From Halomonas organivorans (GTDB lineage: Bacteria; Pseudomonadota; Gammaproteobacteria; Pseudomonadales; Halomonadaceae), in assembly GCF_014192055.1 (NCBI RefSeq), contig NZ_JACHXM010000025.1:1-56482 (forward strand): a stretch of DNA of 56,482 bases, written 5' to 3'. Positions 24,655 through 33,214 of the stretch are shown here, one piece after another. Position 1 is the stretch's first letter. Every line of letters begins with the position of its first letter. The notes below the pieces were generated by a model. It searched no databases. It saw nothing but the letters and a program-made list of their open reading frames with translations, and was not told the DNA's origin. Both the position numbers and the translations under genes were made by a program.

Positions 24655-25563
24655 TCAGTCGACCAGCGAGTCGCTGCGCTGCATGCCTTGCTTCAGCAGC
24701 TTCTCGTGGACCGGGGCCATGCGCCCGAAGATGCGCTGGGCCCGCTCGGGGCGACCGATGAAGCCCGGCTCCTTGGCATAGGCGAAGATCACCGTGTGGC
24801 GCTCGCGATTGCCCTCGACCGGGGTCACCCGGTGCAGCGAGTAGCGGCCGAAGAAGATCTGCAGGTCGCCGGGCGCCAGGTCCAGCGACTTGAGCCGCGA
24901 GCGGTCGCCGTCGAGGACCTTCTCGACGTCCTCGAAGTTCTCGCCCTCGGGGCTGCGGATGCCCGGGGCATACTCGAAGCGGCCGCCGCCGCGGGACTGG
25001 CGAGTCATCATGGTGACGATGAACTCGTTGGTGTCGTAGTGCCACGGGTGCTGGCAGCCCTCGCGCAGCACGTTGACCACCAGGTCGGCCAGCGGGTCGG
25101 CGTACTGGTGGATCTCCTCCATGCCGACCACGGTGGCGATGAAGCGCTGGAAGTCGGGGTTCTGGTAAACCTGACGGATGATGGTGTCTTCGCCGATGCG
25201 ATCGCCGGCGACGAAGCCGTTGGTGCGGTCGTCGAACCGATTCAGCGGGTGGCTGGCCGGCTTGGAGGGATCGGCATCGCAGTTGTACGGATTGGTTTCG
25301 GTCTGGTTGTAGTGGGCGTCCGGAGACAGACGCTCGGTCTCGCGCTCGAGACGCTCGAGGGCCTCGGCAGGCACGAACTTCTTGAGGACCACACAACCGT
25401 CCACCGCCAGCTGGCGGCGACACTGCTCGATGAGGGTGTGCCCCGTATCGCCATCGAGGTCGTCGAGGGGGTAGCGTTGCAGGTCGATCAACCCGTCGAG
25501 AGCGCTGGCAGGGGTGTCGACCGAGGGTTCCACAGGCATGGGATGCTCCGCTGTCGTATTCAT
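24655..25563 (-). CDS. PhyH-type Fe(II)/2-oxoglutarate dioxygenase, possible amino-acid hydroxylase
   Basis: A 302-residue non-haem iron oxygenase of the double-stranded beta-helix fold. The iron triad is His175 and Asp177 in WHYDTNEF and distal His244 in YSLHRVTPVEGNRERH, with Arg253 or Arg255 positioned for 2-oxoglutarate. The segments GGGRFEYAPGIRS, VEKVLDGDRSRL and LAPGDLQIFFGRYSLHRV recall the BesD/HalD group acting on free amino acids. Halogenases of that group have Gly in place of the iron-ligand Asp, so this protein should hydroxylate. It is the first gene of the unit, 87 bp ahead of the M24 gene, and divergent from a LysR gene. The substrate is unknown. Confidence 0.78.
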   Translation of the reverse strand: MNTTAEHPMPVEPSVDTPASALDGLIDLQRYPLDDLDGDTGHTLIEQCRRQLAVDGCVVLKKFVPAEALERLERETERLSPDAHYNQTETNPYNCDADPSKPASHPLNRFDDRTNGFVAGDRIGEDTIIRQVYQNPDFQRFIATVVGMEEIHQYADPLADLVVNVLREGCQHPWHYDTNEFIVTMMTRQSRGGGRFEYAPGIRSPEGENFEDVEKVLDGDRSRLKSLDLAPGDLQIFFGRYSLHRVTPVEGNRERHTVIFAYAKEPGFIGRPERAQRIFGRMAPVHEKLLKQGMQRSDSLVD

Positions 25564-25586
25564 ACTGGACAGCTTAGAAGCGGCCT

Positions 25587-25605
25587 ATTCATAATAGAAA
25601 TGAAT
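25587..25605. promoter_or_regulatory. LysR-type operator candidate
   Basis: The inverted repeat ATTCAT-N7-ATGAAT (25587-25592 and 25600-25605) lies in the AT-rich gap between the divergent dioxygenase and LysR genes. Its size and symmetry fit a LysR-type box, and its place suggests control of both genes. Assignment is by position and symmetry only. Confidence 0.6.
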
Positions 25606-25642
25606 CATTGAGATGATACCAATTTCAAAGGCTCATCAATTT

Positions 25643-26530
25643 ATGGATACCGTGCTGCTTCGCGCCTTCGTCACCGTGGCCGAGTGCCAGGGCTTCAGTG
25701 CCGCCGGCAAGGTGCTGCATCGCACCCAGTCGGCGGTAAGCCTGCAGATCAAGCGCCTCGAAGACCAGATGGGCCAGCCCCTGTTCGAGCGCACCAGTCG
25801 CAGCGTGCTGCTGACCCGCCACGGCGAGCGACTGCTGCCCTATGCCCGTCACATACTGACGTTGGAGGACGAAGCCCGTGAGGCGCTGGGCGAGCAGCGG
25901 CGCGGCGAGCTGATCCGCTTCGCCACCTCGGAGGAGCAGGCCAGCGCCTACCTGCCCGAGCTGCTGGAACGCTACGCCCAGCGCTTTCCGGACACCCGGC
26001 TGGACATCACCTGCGACATCAGCGCGTCGCTGGTCGCGCAGTTCCAGGAGGGCCTGCTGGACGTGGTGCTGTCGATCCGCCACCTGCCGACCCAGTCCGG
26101 TCAGCTGCTGGGCTGGGAACCGATGGTGTGGGTGGTGGCCGAAGAGTGCCACCCGGGCGACTGGGAGGTCCTGCCGCTGGCCCTCAATCCCGAGGGCTGT
26201 ACCTTCCGGGCCCATGCACTGTCGGCGCTGGGCCGTGAAGAGCGGCGCTGGGAGATTCGCTACGCCAGCCAGTCTCCCACCGGTATCAACCTGCCGGTGC
26301 AGGCGGGCCTGGCGATGACGGTGAAGACGCCTCGCAGCGTGCCGGCGGGATGCCGGATCGTCGGCGAGGCGGAGGGCTTGCCGCTGCTGGGCCAGGTGGA
26401 AATCGAACTCCACCGGCGACCCGGCCATACCGGTGGGGCGCTGGAGGCCTTCTGCGAGGAGCTGGAGCGCATCGTCACCACCAATCACGACGTCGCCGCC
26501 CCATCTCACAGTGACATGATCGCCGACTGA
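25643..26530 (+). CDS. LysR-family transcriptional regulator of the dioxygenase-M24-mmsA unit
   Basis: A 295-residue regulator. The winged helix is at residues 1-60 (MDTVLLRAFVTVAECQGFSA, KVLHRTQSAVSLQIKRLE). The effector domain follows from about 85 (GELIRFATSEEQASAYLPEL and LLDVVLSIRHLPTQSG). It is divergent from the dioxygenase operon across about 80 bp that contain a candidate operator, the standard arrangement for a LysR activator and its target. The inducer is probably the pathway substrate or an intermediate (inference). ATG 25613 would add ten residues; I prefer 25643 because it gives the typical LysR start. Confidence 0.88.
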   Translation: MDTVLLRAFVTVAECQGFSAAGKVLHRTQSAVSLQIKRLEDQMGQPLFERTSRSVLLTRHGERLLPYARHILTLEDEAREALGEQRRGELIRFATSEEQASAYLPELLERYAQRFPDTRLDITCDISASLVAQFQEGLLDVVLSIRHLPTQSGQLLGWEPMVWVVAEECHPGDWEVLPLALNPEGCTFRAHALSALGREERRWEIRYASQSPTGINLPVQAGLAMTVKTPRSVPAGCRIVGEAEGLPLLGQVEIELHRRPGHTGGALEAFCEELERIVTTNHDVAAPSHSDMIAD

Positions 26531-26567
26531 GCCCCGCCGCTCGCCAGGCAACAGGGCGCGGGCGCGT

Positions 26568-27044
26568 TCAGTCGCGGCGGTAGGTGCCGATCAGCCGATT
26601 CATGCCCAGCAGGTGCGGCTCGACCTGCTTGAGCAGCTCATCCATGGAGATGCCCTCGGGCAGCGCGGTCGGCTTGTCCAGCGCCAGCACCCAGAAATAG
26701 TACTGGTGCAGGCCATGCCCTTCCGGCGGCATCGGCCCGCCGTAGCCGTTGCGGTTGAAGTCGTTGCGCCCCCGGGTGCCCGCGGCGGTGGCTTCCTTCA
26801 GCGAGGTAGTGGACGCCGGCAGGTCGTAGAGCACCCAGTGGACGAAGCCATAGCTGCCGTGCTGCACCAGCGGTGCATCCGGATCGTGGCAGATCACCGC
26901 ATAGCCCTTGGTGCCTTCCGGGGGATTTTCCCAGGCCAGGGGCGGTGATAGATCATCGCCCTCCCCGGTGTACTTGATGGGGATTGCCTGACGGTCCTCG
27001 AAGGCGGAACTGGTCACTTGCATCTTCGAAAAGGCGAAGGCCAT
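26568..27044 (-). CDS. YbhB/YbcL family protein (phosphatidylethanolamine-binding/Raf-kinase-inhibitor-like)
   Basis: A 158-residue PEBP-fold protein. Conserved ligand-pocket motifs are visible: DDLSPPLAWENPPEGTKGYA, the DPDAP at about 54-58, and the HWVLYDLPAS segment at about 70-79, followed by GYGGPMPPEGHGLHQYYFWVLALD. Bacterial members are small cytoplasmic or periplasmic proteins with unclear roles; none has a defined enzyme reaction. No signal peptide is present. It converges with the LysR gene. Confidence 0.9.
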   Translation of the reverse strand: MAFAFSKMQVTSSAFEDRQAIPIKYTGEGDDLSPPLAWENPPEGTKGYAVICHDPDAPLVQHGSYGFVHWVLYDLPASTTSLKEATAAGTRGRNDFNRNGYGGPMPPEGHGLHQYYFWVLALDKPTALPEGISMDELLKQVEPHLLGMNRLIGTYRRD

Positions 27045-27168
27045 GGGGCTTCCTCCCTGATGGAATCGTGGATGCTGATTTCAGCGTCGGCGAGGCGTGC
27101 GAGCCTGTCAACGGCGCTACTCCATGGCATGATGGCGGCCACGCCATTCTTCAACCCGGCAGGCCGAC

Positions 27169-27630
27169 ATGAAGCGACTCTTGATCGTGGCCCATGCGCC
27201 CTCCCCCAACACCCGCCGCCTGCGCGAGGCCGCCGAGCGCGGCGCCCGCCACCCCGATATCGAGGACGTCGAGGTAGTGGTCAAGCCGCCGCTGGAGGCC
27301 GGCCCCGAGGACGTGCGGGCCTGCGACGCCATCCTGCTCGGCACCACCGAAAACCTGGGCTACATGAGCGGAGCGCTTAAGGACTTCTTCGACCGCTGCT
27401 ATTACCCGCTGCTGGAGGAGACCCAGGGCCTGCCCTGCGCGCTCTACATTCGCGCCGGCCACGACGGTACCGGCACCCGTCGCGCCGTTGAAGGCATCGT
27501 CACCGGCCTGCGCTGGAAGTGGGCACAGGAACCGCTGACGCTCAGGGGCGAGTGGCAGGACGCCTTCCTCGACAGGACCGAGGAACTGGGGCTGTATCTG
27601 GCCGCAGGCCTGGACGGCGGCATCCTGTGA
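27169..27630 (+). CDS. Flavodoxin/NADPH-dependent oxidoreductase family protein
   Basis: A 153-residue flavodoxin-like protein. The N-terminal strand and phosphate loop are RLLIVAHAPSPNTRRLREAA, the middle part has AILLGTTENLGYMSGALKDF (flavin-contact region), and a CYYPLL segment follows. This short form is common near quinone and redox genes. It is not a canonical electron-transfer flavodoxin, because the loop lacks the TGxTG motif; a reductase role is likely but unproven. Confidence 0.78.
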   Translation: MKRLLIVAHAPSPNTRRLREAAERGARHPDIEDVEVVVKPPLEAGPEDVRACDAILLGTTENLGYMSGALKDFFDRCYYPLLEETQGLPCALYIRAGHDGTGTRRAVEGIVTGLRWKWAQEPLTLRGEWQDAFLDRTEELGLYLAAGLDGGIL

Positions 27631-27693
27631 GGGGCGGGGCTATGCTGAGGCTATCGACGCCCGGCAATACGTCGATGCCTCAGGAGGTGCGCC

Positions 27694-28776
27694 ATGGAAT
27701 TCCAATGGTCGGCGCCACAGCGCGCCATCGCGTCTTTTCGCGCTTCGCTCGGCCGTCACCTGTTGTGGCTGGCGGCCCTGGCCTGGTCAATCACGCCGCT
27801 CCAGGCCGCCGATGCTCCGCCCATCGTCATCGCCACGGCGAGCCCCGCCGGCGTCTACCACGCCACCGGGCGCACCCTGTGCAGGCTGCTCGACGCGCCC
27901 TGCGTGGCCCAACCCAGCGGCGGCTCCGCCGCCAACCTCGCGGCGCTGCGGGCCGGCGAGGTGACCATCGCCCTCGCCCAGTCGGACCTGCAGTTTCAGG
28001 CCGTCACCGGCACGGGCGGCTTCGCCGAGGCCGGTCCGGACGCCTCGCTGCGCTCGGTGATGTCGCTGCACGGCGAGCCCTTCACCCTGGTGGTCCGGCG
28101 CGACAGCGGCATCGACGGCTTCGCCGACCTCAAGGGGCATGCGGTGAACGTCGGCAACCCCGGATCCGGCCAGCGTGGCACCATGATGACGCTGCTCGAG
28201 GCCTGGGGCTGGACCCTCGACGACTTCAGGCCGGCCGACGAACTGCCCGCCGACCAGCAGTCGCTGGAACTCTGCCACGGCAACATCGATGCCATGGTCT
28301 ATACCGTGGGACACCCCAACCCTTCCGTCGAACAAGCCGTACGGCTCTGCAACGCCCGGCTGGTCGACGTGACCGGCCCGGCGGTCGACCGCCTGGTGGC
28401 CGAGACGCCCTACCTCGCCCGCGCCACCATTCCCGCCGGCCTCTATGGCGACGACCAGCCGGCGGTGACGACATTCGGCGTGCGTGCCACCCTGGTGGCC
28501 TCGGCGGACACCGATCCGCAGGCCGTCCATGACATCGTTGCCGCCGTCTTCAACGACCTCGAGGCCTTCAAGGCCACGCATCCGGCCTACGCCGACCTCA
28601 CCCCGGAACGCATGATCCACGACGGGCTCTCGGCGCCGCTGCACGAAGGCGCCAAGCGCTACTACCGGGAGCGCGGCTGGCTGCCCGCCGAAACGCCCTC
28701 CCCCGACGCTTCCGAGCCGGCCACGTCGACGGATCCGACCCAGGCGCCGGCGGCGGACACGGCGACGTCCGGTTAG
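27694..28776 (+). CDS. TAXI-family TRAP solute-binding protein, without adjacent permease genes
   Basis: A 360-residue periplasmic receptor. The N-terminal signal peptide ends about residue 39 (LAALAWSITPLQA). The TAXI fold follows: VIATASPAGVYHATGRTLCR, QPSGGSAANLAALRAGEVTIAL, VMSLHGEPFTLVVRRDSGI and LKGHAVNVGNPGSGQRGTMM. TAXI receptors normally feed a fused DctQM permease, but no permease gene is adjacent. The Pro/Thr-rich tail after about residue 325 is unusual. AGGAGG lies just ahead of the ATG. It overlaps the stop of the convergent amidase gene by 4 bp. The ligand (glutamate and other small anions in known members) cannot be predicted. Confidence 0.85.
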   Translation: MEFQWSAPQRAIASFRASLGRHLLWLAALAWSITPLQAADAPPIVIATASPAGVYHATGRTLCRLLDAPCVAQPSGGSAANLAALRAGEVTIALAQSDLQFQAVTGTGGFAEAGPDASLRSVMSLHGEPFTLVVRRDSGIDGFADLKGHAVNVGNPGSGQRGTMMTLLEAWGWTLDDFRPADELPADQQSLELCHGNIDAMVYTVGHPNPSVEQAVRLCNARLVDVTGPAVDRLVAETPYLARATIPAGLYGDDQPAVTTFGVRATLVASADTDPQAVHDIVAAVFNDLEAFKATHPAYADLTPERMIHDGLSAPLHEGAKRYYRERGWLPAETPSPDASEPATSTDPTQAPAADTATSG

Positions 28777-30248
28777 TCGATCGGCCGGCGGCTCAGCAGC
28801 GCTTCGTTCGCCGCCTCGTACGCCCGGGCCAACCGCAGTACGGCCAGGTCGGCCTGGTGGCGACCGATCACCTGAATGCCCATCGGCAGGCCGGCGTCGC
28901 TGAACCCGGCGGGCAGGCTGATCACCGGGCAGCCCGACAGCGAGCCGGGGATCACCACCTCCATCCAGCGGTGGTAGGTATCCATCCGTCGACCGGCGAT
29001 CGCCCGCGGCCAGGGCGTATCGACGTCGAAGGGGAACACCTGGGCGGTGGGCAGCGCCAGATAGTCGTAGTCCTCGAAGAGCTCCAGGAGACAGGCATAC
29101 CAGGCGCTGCGGATGAGATTGGCACGGTGCACGTCCAGCGCCGAGAGCGCCAGGCCGCCCTCCACTTCCCACTGGGCCTCGGGCTTGAGCCGTTCGCGCT
29201 TGGCGGCATCGAGATAGGCCTCGCCGAGATTGCCCGCTACCGCCCACTGGCGCAGCGTCACCCAGGCCTGCCACAGCCGGGCGGGATCGAAATCGGGCAC
29301 CACGGCTTCGACGTCCGCGCCCAACTCGCGGAAGGTGCCGAGCGCCCGCTCGCAGAGCGGCAGCACACCCGGCTCCATGGGCAAGTATCCCTGCCAATCG
29401 CCCAGCCAGCCGATGCGCTGCCCCCTGATCTCTCCCTCCAGATCACCGGCGAAGGCCGCGGGATCCTCGACGATGGACAGCGGCATCCGCGGGTCGGGGC
29501 CTGCCTGGGTCGCCAACAGCCGCGCCACATCGGCGACTGTACGCCCCATCGGCCCTTCGGTGGCCAGCTGGTGGCCGAACACCTCGGGCTGCGGCCCATG
29601 GGGAACCCGGCCGAAAGAGGGACGAAAGCCGAAGACGTTGTGGTAGGCGGCCGGATTGCGTAGCGAGCCCATCATGTCGCTGCCGTCGGCCACCGGCAGC
29701 AGGCGCATGGCCAGCGCGGCGGCGGCGCCACCGCTGGAGCCGCCGGCGCACCTGGCGGGATCGAAGGCGTTGCGGGTGGCCCCGAACAGCGGGTTGTAGG
29801 TCTGCGACCCGAGGCCGAATTCCGGCGTGTTGGTCTTGCCGATGACGATGGCGCCGGCACGCTTGATGCGCTCGACCATGATGCCGTCACGGGTCGGCAC
29901 CTGATCGGCGAACAGCGGCGAGCCCAGGGTGGTACGAATCCCGGCCGTCGGAGACAGATCCTTGATCGCCTGCGGGATGCCGTGTAGCCAGCCGTGCGAC
30001 TCGCCGCACGCCAGCTCTCGGTCACGCTCGTCGGCCTCGGCCATCAGGCGCTCGCCATCCTGCAGCGACACCAGGGCGTTGACCCGAGGATTGCATGCCT
30101 CGATATGCGCCAGGTAGCTCGACATCACCTCGCGGCAGGACACCTCCCGCGCATGGATCGCCCGGGAGAGGCTCAGGGCGTCCCACTGGACGATCTCGGG
30201 GAGGCGTTGGCCGCAGCCTGACGCCGACATGGAAGAAGTCGTGAACAT
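28773..30248 (-). CDS. Amidase-signature-family hydrolase, possible malonamidase
   Basis: A 491-residue amidase. The Ser-cisSer-Lys triad is visible: Lys96 in QAIKDL, Ser171 in AGGSSGG and nucleophile Ser195 in DGSDMMGSLRNP. It is the last gene of the malonate unit, 71 bp after madM on the same strand. In rhizobia a malonamidase of this family hydrolyses malonamate to malonate and ammonia, so a role in feeding malonate into this operon is a reasonable inference. The DMMGS sequence differs from the usual DTGGS, and the protein is longer than the 412-residue malonamidase, so substrate specificity is open. AAGGAG precedes the ATG at 30248. Confidence 0.85.
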   Translation of the reverse strand: MFTTSSMSASGCGQRLPEIVQWDALSLSRAIHAREVSCREVMSSYLAHIEACNPRVNALVSLQDGERLMAEADERDRELACGESHGWLHGIPQAIKDLSPTAGIRTTLGSPLFADQVPTRDGIMVERIKRAGAIVIGKTNTPEFGLGSQTYNPLFGATRNAFDPARCAGGSSGGAAAALAMRLLPVADGSDMMGSLRNPAAYHNVFGFRPSFGRVPHGPQPEVFGHQLATEGPMGRTVADVARLLATQAGPDPRMPLSIVEDPAAFAGDLEGEIRGQRIGWLGDWQGYLPMEPGVLPLCERALGTFRELGADVEAVVPDFDPARLWQAWVTLRQWAVAGNLGEAYLDAAKRERLKPEAQWEVEGGLALSALDVHRANLIRSAWYACLLELFEDYDYLALPTAQVFPFDVDTPWPRAIAGRRMDTYHRWMEVVIPGSLSGCPVISLPAGFSDAGLPMGIQVIGRHQADLAVLRLARAYEAANEALLSRRPID

Positions 30249-30319
30249 GTCGATCTCCTTGTCATGGAGCGGGTACCCGGGCCCCGGGGCACACCACGGG
30301 GCCCAAGCGCTACCGTCGC

Positions 30320-31081
30320 CTAGAACACGCCACGCACGAGCAGGAACAGCACGGTAGGCGCAAGCAGGATGCCGAGGCCGGTATAGAAAGTCGCGGTCAT
30401 GGCACCGTAGGGCACCAATCGAGCATCGGTGGCGGCCAGCCCCGCAGCCACGCCGCTGGTGGTACCGATCATGCCACCGAAGATCATCGCCGAGCGAGGG
30501 TTGTCGAGGCCGATGAATCGCGCCGCCATGGGCGTGAGGATCATGGTGAGGATCGACTTGACCAGCCCCGCCGCGATGGACAGGGCGATCACTTCCGAAC
30601 TGGCACCCAGGGTCGCGCCGGTGACCGGACCGACGATGTAGGTCACGGCGCCGGCACCGATGGTGGTGATATCGACCGGGTCGGTGTAGCCGAAGCCGAC
30701 CGCGACCAGTCCACCGGCGAGGAAGGACACCCCCACCCCGGCGAACAGCGCCAGCACGCCGCGAATACCGGCCTCCCGTATCTCCTCGAAGCGAACGCCG
30801 TAGGCGGTGGCAATGATCGCCAGGTCGCGCAACATGCCCCCACCCATCAACCCCAGGCCGGAGAACAGCGTGATATCCGCCAGCCCGTCGCTCCCGCCGG
30901 TGACCTTGCCGCCCACATAGGCCAGCGCCAGGCCGAGGATGATGGCGATCGCCGAGCCGTGCAGCTTGCCACGGGTGAAGCGGGCACTGATCCAGTAGGC
31001 GGCGTACATGGTGAGGCCGATGACGGCGAAGGCCGCCACCAGGTGGTACTTGTCGAAGAGGTCGAACAGTGACTGCAGCAT
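30320..31081 (-). CDS. madM: Malonate transporter subunit MadM
   Basis: A 253-residue inner-membrane protein with about nine hydrophobic segments and no signal peptide. MadM and MadL together form a malonate/cation symporter. The conserved features are visible: GSAIAIILGLALAYVGGKV, the glycine-rich SGLGLMGGGMLRDLAIIAT and MIFGGMIGTTSGVAAGLAAT, and GAVTYIVGPVTGATLGASSE. It lies 12 bp downstream of madL. The setting among malonate genes supports the specificity. Confidence 0.9.
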   Translation of the reverse strand: MLQSLFDLFDKYHLVAAFAVIGLTMYAAYWISARFTRGKLHGSAIAIILGLALAYVGGKVTGGSDGLADITLFSGLGLMGGGMLRDLAIIATAYGVRFEEIREAGIRGVLALFAGVGVSFLAGGLVAVGFGYTDPVDITTIGAGAVTYIVGPVTGATLGASSEVIALSIAAGLVKSILTMILTPMAARFIGLDNPRSAMIFGGMIGTTSGVAAGLAATDARLVPYGAMTATFYTGLGILLAPTVLFLLVRGVF

Positions 31082-31093
31082 GGAGGGGCTCCC

Positions 31094-31516
31094 TTAACGG
31101 TTGGCGGTGCGGGGCGACAGGGACTCGGCGCGGGCCGCCGGTCCGTCAGCCGCGACCGGCGCCCGCGCGGGCTTTCCGGCCAAAACCGGTACCAGCGCCA
31201 GCCCCAGCACCACGGCCAGGGCCCCGCCCAGCAGCGCCACCAGGCCGCCGCTGAAGGCCGCGGCGACGTTCTGGCTGGCCGCCATGGCCACCACGATGGG
31301 GATGTACATCGCGTTCCAGAAGTTGATGCCGCTGACGGTCGCCTCCGGCAACTTGCCGCGGGCCTTGAGGTAGCCCGTCGAGAAGATCAGCAGCAGCATG
31401 GCGATGCCGACACCGCCAAGGTTGGCATCGATGCCAAGCACCTGCCCCAGCAGGTCGCCGACCACCAGCCCCAGCATCATGCATCCGGCCAGCAGGGCCA
31501 CTCCGTAAATCACCAT
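31094..31516 (-). CDS. madL: Malonate transporter subunit MadL
   Basis: A 140-residue small membrane protein with about four hydrophobic segments: VIYGVALLAGCMMLGLVVGD, LGGVGIAMLLLIFS, NFWNAMYIPIVVAMAAS and VALLGGALAVVLGLALVPVL. The order and the LPEATVSGINFWNAMYIP region match MadL, the partner of MadM. The C-terminal Ala/Arg-rich tail is non-conserved. I use ATG 31516, spaced 7 nt from AAGGA; an in-frame ATG at 31522 is too close to it. Confidence 0.9.
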   Translation of the reverse strand: MVIYGVALLAGCMMLGLVVGDLLGQVLGIDANLGGVGIAMLLLIFSTGYLKARGKLPEATVSGINFWNAMYIPIVVAMAASQNVAAAFSGGLVALLGGALAVVLGLALVPVLAGKPARAPVAADGPAARAESLSPRTANR

Positions 31517-31640
31517 GGTCATGTCCTTCTTTGTCGTTGTAATCGAGTCTCGGGTCTTGCCCGGATATGAGCGTGCTCCATGCCGCGTATCCTCGCGACG
31601 GGGAATGCCCGGCGGCATGGCCGGGCGCAGGAAAGCCGGG

Positions 31641-33188
31641 TCACCCGGCCATGGTATCCGCCTCCTGCTCGGTATAGAGATCGGCATAGCTATCGCGCAG
31701 CTGATTCTTCTGCACCTTGCCCATGACATTGCGCGGCAGTGCCTCGATGGCGAACACCCGCTTGGGCTGTTTGTAGCGCGCCAGCCGGTCGGCAAGCGCC
31801 GCCTTCACCGCCGCCTCGTCGAGTGCCGCCTCTCCCCCGCGGACGACCACCACCGCGGTGACGCCCTCCCCCAGGTCGGGGTGAGCGACGCCGAACACCG
31901 CCGACTCGGCTACGCCCGGGAGTTCGTCGATCAACTGCTCGACCTCCTTCGGGTAGACGTTGTAGCCCCCCGATATCACCAGGTCCTTGTCGCGGCCGAC
32001 GATGTGCAGGTAGCCGTCGGCGTCGATCACGCCCAGGTCGCCGGTGATGAAGAAGCCATCCCCACGGAACTCGCTGCGGGTCTTCTCGGGCATGCGCCAG
32101 TAGCCCTGGAAGACATTGGGGCCGCGCAGCTCGACCATTCCGGTCTCGCCACGCGCCAGCTCGGCGCCGCTGTCGCGGTCGGTGATGCGCAGTTCGGTGC
32201 CAGGCAGCGGGAAGCCCACCGTCCCCGGACGACGCTCGCCGTCGTAGGGGTTGGAGGTGTTCATGTTGGTCTCGGTCATGCCGTAGCGCTCGAGGATGGC
32301 GTGACCGGTGCGCGTGCGAAACGCCTCGTGGGTCTCGGCCAGCAGCGGCGCCGAACCGGAGACGAACAGCCGCATGCTGGCGACCGTGTCGCGGTTCAGG
32401 CGCGGCGACTGCAGCAGGCGAGTGTAGAAGGTCGGTACGCCCATCAGCACCGTGGCGCGCGGCATCAGATCGAGCAGTTGGTCGACATCGAGCCCGGGCA
32501 GGAAGGTCATCGAGGCCCCCGCGGTCAGCACGATGTTGCAGGCCACGAACAGCCCGTGGGTGTGGAAGATCGGCAGCGCGTGCAGCAGATGATCGTCGGC
32601 GGAGAAGTGCCAGGCCTCGGCCAGCGCCAGGCTGTTGGACGCCAGGTTGGCGTGGCTGAGCATGGCCCCCTTGGAGCGCCCGGTGGTGCCCGAGGTATAC
32701 AGGATCGCCGCCAGGTCGTTCTCGTCGAGCCGGGCGATCTCGGTGACCGGCTCGGCGTCCGCGGCCCGCTCCATCAGGCTGCCGTCACCGGCAGTGCCCA
32801 GGCTCTCGACGTGCACCGCGCGCCCCGCCTGGCAGAAGCGTTGGGCCTCGCCGGACCGCTCGGGCGGGCAGACATAGAGCTGCGGCTCGGCATCGCCCAG
32901 GAAGTAGTCGATTTCGGCGCCGGTATAGGCGGTGTTGAGCGGCAGGTAGACCGCGCCGACCTGCAGGCAAGCCAGGTAGAGCATGATCGCCTCGGGGCTC
33001 TTGTCGACCTGCACCGCCACCCGGTCACCGGGTTGGACATCGAGCGCCTGGAGCGTACCGGCCAGGCGCTGGGACGTGACCAGCACCTCGGCGTAGGAAT
33101 AGCGCTTGCCCTCGGGGGTATCGATCAGCGTCTTGTCCGGGGTCTGGCGAAAATGGGCCTGGAACTGCAAGAAGAGATTGTGATTCAT
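31641..33188 (-). CDS. matB: Malonyl-CoA synthetase MatB
   Basis: A 515-residue acyl-adenylate-forming enzyme that converts malonate, ATP and CoA to malonyl-CoA. Motifs are AILYTSGTTGRSKGAMLSH (AMP P-loop, about 160-178), LERYGMTETNMNTSNPYDGE at about 299-318, the FFITGDLGVIDADGYLHIVGR hinge region shortened here to GDLGVIDADGYLHIVGR, and the catalytic Lys in PRNVMGKVQKNQLR. The ERYGMTETNMNTSNPY sequence is typical of MatB. Its neighbours (malonyl-CoA decarboxylase and MadLM) confirm the pathway: uptake, activation, decarboxylation to acetyl-CoA. Confidence 0.95.
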   Translation of the reverse strand: MNHNLFLQFQAHFRQTPDKTLIDTPEGKRYSYAEVLVTSQRLAGTLQALDVQPGDRVAVQVDKSPEAIMLYLACLQVGAVYLPLNTAYTGAEIDYFLGDAEPQLYVCPPERSGEAQRFCQAGRAVHVESLGTAGDGSLMERAADAEPVTEIARLDENDLAAILYTSGTTGRSKGAMLSHANLASNSLALAEAWHFSADDHLLHALPIFHTHGLFVACNIVLTAGASMTFLPGLDVDQLLDLMPRATVLMGVPTFYTRLLQSPRLNRDTVASMRLFVSGSAPLLAETHEAFRTRTGHAILERYGMTETNMNTSNPYDGERRPGTVGFPLPGTELRITDRDSGAELARGETGMVELRGPNVFQGYWRMPEKTRSEFRGDGFFITGDLGVIDADGYLHIVGRDKDLVISGGYNVYPKEVEQLIDELPGVAESAVFGVAHPDLGEGVTAVVVVRGGEAALDEAAVKAALADRLARYKQPKRVFAIEALPRNVMGKVQKNQLRDSYADLYTEQEADTMAG

Positions 33189-33214
33189 GCGTGTCTCCTG
33201 GGGTGAGAGGGGCG

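Noticed and set aside
24655..25563. Ectoine hydroxylase EctD
   Set aside because: There are no ectoine genes nearby, and the conserved blocks around the iron site resemble the BesD/HalD group rather than EctD.
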